Origin: Lytechinus pictus
Taxonomy: Eukaryota; Echinodermata; Echinoidea; Temnopleuroida; Toxopneustidae
Assembly (NCBI RefSeq): GCF_037042905.1
Contig: NC_087252.1
Span: 29,316,994 to 29,380,993 of the forward strand
DNA: 64,000 nucleotides
Direction of reading: 5' to 3'
Shown one piece after another: positions 57,678 through 64,000 of the stretch. Position numbers and translations under genes: made by a program. The notes below the pieces were generated by a model. That model was not told the origin of the DNA. It did no database searches and worked only from the letters and a program-made list of their open reading frames with translations. Each line of letters opens with the position of its first letter. The stretch's first letter is position 1.

Positions 57678-57745
57678 TTGTGAAATGTTTTTCCTGACCC
57701 TTTCACGAGTCGATTAGTACAGTTGATTGCGGCACAAGAAGGCAT
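57678..57745 (-). CDS. THAP-domain protein, first coding exon
   Basis: Minus strand from ATG at 57745: MPSCAAINCTNRLVKGSGKT then FH, ending in phase 2 at CAA|gtaagt. M..C....C.NR followed by TFH is the standard first exon of a THAP zinc finger, a C2CH DNA-binding fold. Joined to 52343-52145 it gives an 88-residue protein. A CpG-rich CCAAT-bearing region lies directly upstream. Confidence 0.72.
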
Positions 57746-57784
57746 TTTGAAGGATGAAGATGATATCTTTCATTGTAAACATGG

Positions 57785-57885
57785 TAAAAAACGTACGATC
57801 GGAAGCTAATTCTTTTCATGCGCTATCCAAGATGGCCGCCGGCTCGCACCGGAGGAGCCAATCAGCGGCCTTTATAATCCTTCTA
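57785..57885. promoter_or_regulatory. CpG-rich promoter-like region of the THAP gene
   Basis: Contains AAGATGGCCGCC (a YY1-type site) near 57829, several CpGs and a CCAAT box (GCCAATCAGCGG) near 57858. It sits about 85-115 bases upstream of the THAP start codon on the minus strand and could also fire rightwards. Confidence 0.5.
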
Positions 57886-59189
57886 CCTAGTTAACAATTC
57901 GTTGGGGGAAAGCCGCCGAAAAGAATCCTATACGCAACAAAGTATCTCAAAAGACTCGTCGACAATGTTCGTAGGGGTGACAGACTCATCATGGAAAGAT
58001 TCTTGATGTATAATTAAATAATAAGCATGTTTATAATTCATTTATGAAATCATATGTCATACATGCACTATAAAATCAGCCACTTAACCATCAACTGACT
58101 GTAAATTCTACGATCGTTTTCAAAGCGATATACTTTTGATTATGTAGAACCCCCTGAATACGAATGGAGCGGTCCAACTAATCGTCAATAAGTCCATTCG
58201 CAAGTAGGTGCAATCCCCCTGCCATCGTGAAAGAATCTTTTATCATGAAATGGTATTAAGCCCCACTTCATCCACTCAGTGCTTAGTTATAAACACTCGC
58301 CAAAGATTTACGCTTAAAGGAAAACCTATCATTACAAACGACGTTCAAAAACTCGACAATTTATACTTTTCTGCTTCTTCATATGTGATTATATGCAAAT
58401 TTCGAACAGTTGGGAACTTCAAAAACTTGTATTTGATTCAGCTTTCTTGTTCGAGCAGACGGTGTGATCCTTACGCATCAAGTAGCAATGAAATTCTCCA
58501 TCGTGTTTGTATGGTAAACAAGTAAGGCAAACTTTCGACGTTATTTTGTGAGAAACGCCGGAAAGGGTAAGTTTTATATATTCACTTTCTACTATTTGTA
58601 CTTTTTTAACTTGTGTTATAACCCCCGTCCATCTCTGTTATGAATTTGTCTGTTTAATTCAGTTTCGCATAGTATTATATATACCCAAAAGCATATAAAT
58701 TTAGTTACCAAAAAGTTATAAATGCTGACTTTTATATGATAAGCAATCATGAAATATGTGAGGGAAATAGCAATGTCTTTTTTCATTAATTTTGTTTCTT
58801 TTTCTTAACTAAAAAGTTTAGTGTGCGTGTGTGTGCATGCGATTGAGTTTTAATCAGATACGATTAATCAAATAGGATTATTTATGTCTAGGACCGATAT
58901 TTAACATCACCATCCGAAAGACGTACTCGGGGCTCGAACCTGACCTCTATCATGTCTATTTCATGTGTTAAAGTGTATTTGGGAGTTACTCACGTGGCGA
59001 CAATGTCCATGCTTATTCCTGTCCCAGGTTGATTGGTCTTGTAGAAAGTTTCTTTCTTTTATGACAACTGTATACACGTTTCGATAGTGTATTGAATTCG
59101 TTGGCGTTGATTTTGTTTATTATTGGTTTAGAACATAAAATATCTATTTTGATATTTTTGGAAATTTATGGAAAAGATGAAAGAGATGC

Positions 59190-59400
59190 TGCTGCCGCTG
59201 ATGATGACGATGGTGATGTTGGTGATGATGACGATGATAACGATGATGATGGTGGTGATGGTGATGATCATGGTGATGATGGTGATGTTGATGTTGATGA
59301 TGATGATGATGATGATGGCGCTGATAGAGATGACGATGATGATAAGGATGGGACGGTGATGAAGAAGAAGATGATGATGATAATGATAATAGTGATGATG
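59190..59400. repeat. (GAT)n microsatellite
   Basis: Interrupted GAT/GAC triplets on the + strand; the acidic or Met-rich translations are not protein evidence. Confidence 0.92.
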
Positions 59401-59706
59401 AAAGGGACAATGACAATGAAACGATACTGATAGTAGGAAAAAGTTATTAATGTAACAATGATGATAACGTCATCAATAATATATTAGAAAACAGATGAAG
59501 ATGAAAGAAATCTAAGAAAAAAATTGTATGGAAAATAAAAATTGCGGATTCACCCTTGAAATACCGTTATCATTGATGGTATCATCATCTAACTTGGCTT
59601 ACACATTTGTAATCTACTTGAAACAACATGTAAAATGATTTACATAAACGGTAGAAAAGATCTTGTCTAGTGACATCGGATACCGACCAATAAATGGACT
59701 GCGTTG

Positions 59707-59934
59707 TGTAGCAAAATTATTCCGAATAAATGTGCGCCTAGCTACCTCTACAGCAACACCAACAAATATAATGATTTGGTTGTTTTGCATCACTTTATTG
59801 TGCGAAAAGCAATAAAGGAACAGTGTAAGAATGACAATACATATACATTTACAGAACAGAAGAGAGCCCAGGACATGGTCACATTACTGACACAAGCAGG
59901 GCAGATTAACATAATGTTACAGTTACATAGTTAA
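59707..59934 (+). other. Open frame of unknown identity, possible exon
   Basis: 75 codons ending TAG-free to TAA at 59932, with protein-like composition: NKYNDLVVLHHFIVRKAIKE, then KRAQDMVTLLTQAGQINIML. There is no ATG near its start, and an acceptor-like tacctctacag lies at about 59740-59751. I do not recognise the family. Could be chance. Confidence 0.22.
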
Positions 59935-61664
59935 ACTACCAAATAAGATGGAACATTCGGTGAAAGTATAATAAACTGTTAATCATCAAGTTAATTTGTA
60001 ATTAAAATAATTATAGGCCTATAGATAAATCTTTCAGAGTAGCCTAGAGTAGCCTAGTACCATCTAGAAACCTACTTTAGGCCAAGTAAAATTACGCTTA
60101 CGTGCTCAGCTGCTTGGATCTAATTGATAAATTATTGTTCCACGGTTAAAGTACTTTATCACTTTTTCATGCTAGTAATTAATTCACAATCAACGATTTT
60201 AAAGCCGCTTCCCTCTGTCCGGTATGATTATGTACGTCAATTAATTAATTTGAGATCTTGACATGCGTCTATTGAGTTTTAAAATTCCGATAAGGAAATC
60301 TAGCTTGATCGAAGAAACGGGAATTGGAGCAACTGACGTCCCGCTTTATTATGATTATGTATAAAGCTTGAGAGACTAATTTATATATATTTTTTTCTCG
60401 TCCTTCTCCTCAGTTTATCAACCCGTACGATTATTTTATGCTAACTAATTATAATGATAATAATAATGATAATAATAATTGATAGTAATTTATAATAATG
60501 ATGATGATAATAATGATAACAATAAATAATAAAAATTATAATAACAATAATAATAATAATTAATTAATAATAATAATGATCTATAATAATCACCTTTTCT
60601 TGGAAAGGTACAAAGCTATTATTTTAGTATATAATCAACGAAGGCACAATGGACCGGTGATTTAAGTGAATAAGGGAGTTGATTATTCACTTTGACAATA
60701 ATTTCGATCATAATTTGATCATAAATTATCTGAATTATAAATATTCAAGTTAATATATAAGTATATATATATATATTGCATAATAATTTGTTATGGTAAA
60801 ATCAAACTTGTATTTTAAATCGTGTCAATGATCCACTTTATGCCCCCCTTACCCTTCGCATAACAGCCCCCCCCCCCGAAAAAAAAATGAAAGTAGATTA
60901 TTCTATAGATTTTATTTCATAAACATTTTAAGGTTTTATTATACTGCCGAAAAAAATACACTCTCTCTCGCCCTTCAGTATATGATATATATCCCAAAAT
61001 GTTAGATATAAACTGTAGATTCTACATTTTATTACAATAAATATTTAGGGTTCCTTCACTCGTTTTCGTGATGTCTTCTCAGTTGGAAAACAAGATCTAT
61101 TTCAACTAATGCTTCGTATATGGTATTCATTAGAGCTCGGTCACAACTCGAAGATATCAGGGATACAAAAAGTAAACGCAAAATATATTTGCCAAATTTA
61201 GATAGTATATCCAAATACATGAATAAAAAAAAAAAAAAAAAAAAACATAACGTCGTCATTCTATTATCCGTGGTAAATTACCGCCATTCTCTAGGCTATC
61301 AATTGCATGTACCAGCCGTTTATAAATAGAAAGTCTGAGCCTTAAAATAATATTGTAAGCCTATACTTTGTTATTATTAAAATTAAAACAATAGGCTATC
61401 TTTACACTAGATGACAGGTAAATGCATCACACAATATGCGCCATTTCTTAATTGTCTTTTTAATCCATTATTCCATTTAATCAGTTATCAATAGTCACAA
61501 TCGAAGGTTATGTAATCACAAAATTAATATAATGAAAGAAAGAGTCGCTTAACGCCTGACAACAAGAAACGTTGATATGTTGATAAGCATAAAGCAAATT
61601 CAGTACATATAAGCAAATCTAACGGGTGTACTATGTTTATTTAGCAGTTCTGCTCTTTATTTCT

Positions 61665-61940
61665 GCCTTCTTCTTCTTCCTTCTCCTCCTCCTCCTCCTT
61701 CTTCTGCTTTTCGGTTTTTTTTTTCTTCTCCCTTTTCTTCCCCTTCTTCTTCTTTTCCGTCGTCTTCTTCTCCCCCTCTTCCACCTTCTCATTTTCCCTT
61801 CTACTCTTTCATCTTCTTTTTTCTTCTTCTTATTATTATTACACTGTTATTATTCTCCTTCTTCTTATCATTCTTCTCTCTTTCCATCCTTTCCACTTTC
61901 TCCCGCTCCCCCTCTCTCCATTCCTCTTTCTCTGTTATGG
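61665..61940. repeat. CTT-rich polypyrimidine tract
   Basis: Almost pure C and T on the + strand with CTT/CTC triplets. The open frame across it is low complexity. Confidence 0.85.
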
Positions 61941-62717
61941 GATCAAAAAGTTATGTCTCCACAGGGATTGAAATAATACTTCATTTCCGTATACCCCGTG
62001 TGCAATCTCAGAAATAGTATTTAGATACCTTGGTTACGCCAATTAAACATACATGTATGTACACATTAAATAGCCATTGACAGCGCAGATAATTTGTTGT
62101 AAATGACCAATATTAATCTTTCATAAACAAATATTGTTTCATGCCATTAAGAAAATGAAGACATATCAGTCAATTTGAAAACCTTGATTTTGTTTTCTTT
62201 TTTAATGGTGTAAAATGTTATTCAAATCGATTTAATTCGCAATGACGTCTTTAGCATTAGTTCGTCTCTCTACATGCAATAATGGGACTACTTTGATTTT
62301 TCGTACGTCAAATGTAATCACTGTTCATTAAATGCAGCGGGGATTATCTTGTTTCTAAACGGATTTCAGTTAAGCTCATGGCGTCAGAACCACAAGTTCA
62401 AGTGTCCGTGCTTATAGAAAAAGAAAAGAAAATTCGATAATCAATTCAAGGACATCACGGACCCTCTGTTCAACATTCCCTTGTTAATACGGCCAGTTAT
62501 GTAATCCGTTCTTGACCTGGTTATTTTGTGTTCTTTCTTATTGGCCTTGAGATAATTGAGGTATCGCTAATGTAATTTGCTTTTCACGTTTGATGAAATT
62601 GATGAATCTTGTTTATCTGAAATTAACGTCGGTTATACACGTAAGCAAAGGACTTGGCAAGTTCAGTTAATTTATCTTCTATATTTGTTATAAAATGCAA
62701 TTGAACTGTCTATTTTG

Positions 62718-62798
62718 TTTTGAATATGTACTATTACTTCGATTATATTTGTTGATTTTGTTGAACGGAAATAAATAAATCTAAATCTAAATTTAAAA
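62718..62798 (+). repeat. Retroelement 3' end with (TAAATC)n tail, copy 2
   Basis: TATTACTTCGATTATATTTG, then GTTGAACGGAAATAAATAAA and TCTAAATCTAAAT. Same end as 29826-29916. Confidence 0.5.
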
Positions 62799-63679
62799 AA
62801 TATAATAATTTGATTTTATGAGGAGTATACACTGGCTTTCTGAGTGTAGATCAGCTCCCGCTCCTATTTCAATTTATCATATTTTGTTGTTGGTGGTTTT
62901 TTTTTTTTTTTTTTTTTTTTTTGGGGGGGGGGCTTGAAGAAAATGGTTGGAAGTCTTTTGATTACAATAATGTTCTGTTTTGTAGGGTAGCGAATGTTCA
63001 GACGAATCTTGTTATATGAATTAACACATGTTAACGGCACGTTTCCTCAGTCATCTCTGGTTATCGGTTTTAAAGGTAGGCCTAAATTAAACAAATCAAT
63101 ATTACATTTTTTTAAACATGAATTTAAAAAAAAAATCGGATTTCGTGTCAAATACACAGACCCCTCGTAAAATGGCCAAGTATTGAATTCAGGAAAATTT
63201 TGAAACCTTCAAAACATTGAATTATTCATTTGATGAATGATAGTATAATTTCGCACCCATACTGGTTCTTTATCGTGTTTATTTTTAACACTTAATATGA
63301 GCTTTGTGAGTGTAAATCAGCTTCCCTTCTCTTATATTTCATCTTATTTCGTTCTATATTTTGTAGTGGCTGTGAGCTGGGGGCAGGGGTTGGAGTCGTT
63401 GTAAATACAATACTCTGTTCTGGACAGTCCCGAATATCTCACAAACTTTGAAACGTTATTATAAAGATCCAATGCACTCATCTTTGTCTGAAAAATATGC
63501 CGATGCGATGAGGAGAGACAAAACCAGTGTGTTTATTTTTCAAAATTCATTTGAACAACTTTTTGAGAAAGCAAAACAATCGAGTAAAAAATCTATTTGT
63601 TCTCGACGAAGGTTCAAGTCCTTTTATGTATTTGAAAAGTGGTTTGATTTAAAAAAAAATCATTTTTATAAAAAAAAAA

Positions 63680-63928
63680 ATGGGGGGAGACTCAATCTAC
63701 CCAAATCCTCCCGGTTCGCTAAACCTCTGGCTGCTTGCTGAACATGAAAAGGAAGTACAATTTCATGAGGACATTTTGTCAACCCCAAAGTGTCCCACAC
63801 TGCGCGATTCTTCTTGCTCGGCCGGAGCCAAGTATATTTCGATTCCCTATTGTGACGTGCGCAATCAATACAGTATACCAATAGATTCGTATCGAATGCA
63901 TGAAAAGAAATTTAGAGAATACTTCTGA
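63680..63928 (+). other. Open frame of unknown identity, 82 codons
   Basis: Starts ATGGGGGGAGAC right after a run of eleven A and reads GGDSIYPNPPGSLNLWLLAE ... CPTLRDSSCSAGAKYISIPY to TGA. An upstream frame at 63448-63675 (DAMRRDKTSVFIFQNSFEQL) stays open into the A-run in a different phase, so the two may be one broken coding region. No family recognised; no splice signals convincing. Confidence 0.22.
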
Positions 63929-64000
63929 CATCCCGACCCTTCAAACATGCACTGAACAGGCATGCTTGCAACGAATTTGACAGAATGAATGCAACAAGCA

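Larger units (their letters stand above)
59940..63440. other. Gene-free stretch
   Basis: AT-rich, ATAATA simple sequence 60450-60590, C-run/A-run at 60866, CTT tract at 61665, retroelement tail at 62718, T-run/G-run at 62899-62931. No exon recognised. Confidence 0.45.

Noticed and set aside
59092-59430. Acidic Asp-rich open frame
   Set aside because: Translation of a (GAT)n microsatellite; no splice or start context.

Overview
This is a stretch of animal nuclear DNA, AT-rich and dominated by repeats. It most likely comes from an invertebrate deuterostome, and my best guess is an echinoderm such as a sea urchin. The reasons are the GT-AG spliced gene with kilobase introns, the many short fold-back (MITE-like) families, tRNA-headed SINEs with (ATT)n or (TA)n tails, CR1-like LINE ends, and MADF-BESS and THAP genes. 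The species assignment rests on general recall of such repeats; no search was run.

The one complete gene is on the + strand at 22996-42985. It is a sodium-coupled solute transporter of the SLC5 family, closest in my reading to the SLC5A8/SLC5A12 monocarboxylate branch. I rebuilt it as 15 coding exons; every junction is GT-AG and in phase, giving 625 residues and a TAA stop at 42983-42985. Its introns are packed with mobile DNA: a 2.1 kb terminal-inverted-repeat element in intron 1, SINEs in introns 2 and 3, MITEs in introns 4, 5 and 7, and a truncated CR1-like LINE lying against the acceptor of exon 9.

Two other genes are recognisable only after splicing, both on the - strand. One at 11910-14081 is a MADF-BESS DNA-binding protein gene with several stops and frame breaks, so probably a pseudogene. 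The other is a THAP zinc-finger gene with a first coding exon at 57678-57745 behind a CpG-rich, CCAAT-bearing promoter-like region, and a second at 52145-52343. Its zinc-binding CxxH is incomplete in the obvious frame. Its 5.3 kb intron holds three large fold-back elements. A possible short transcript starts near 16565, and two unassigned open frames lie at 59707-59934 and 63680-63928.

Layout: 1-11.9 kb is repeats (fold-backs, a SINE, a polypurine tract). 11.9-14.1 kb is the MADF-BESS relic. 14.1-20.9 kb holds two CpG-rich promoter-like patches, a low-complexity TAACGTTAGGCC zone and a hAT-like MITE. 21.0-21.9 kb is a minisatellite built on a 16-bp palindrome. 23-43.4 kb is the transporter gene. 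43.4-51.5 kb is SINEs, MITEs and LINE ends. 51.5-57.9 kb is tandem repeats, the giant fold-backs and the THAP gene. 58-64 kb is mostly simple sequence with weak coding candidates.

No bacterial-type operon, CRISPR array or functional RNA gene was seen. The most interesting signals are how mobile DNA has shaped this locus: a splice acceptor abutting an antisense LINE, SINEs that share a 3' end with that LINE, nested MITEs whose empty sites can be read, the periodic motif inside the 2.1 kb element, and the palindromic minisatellite upstream of the transporter.
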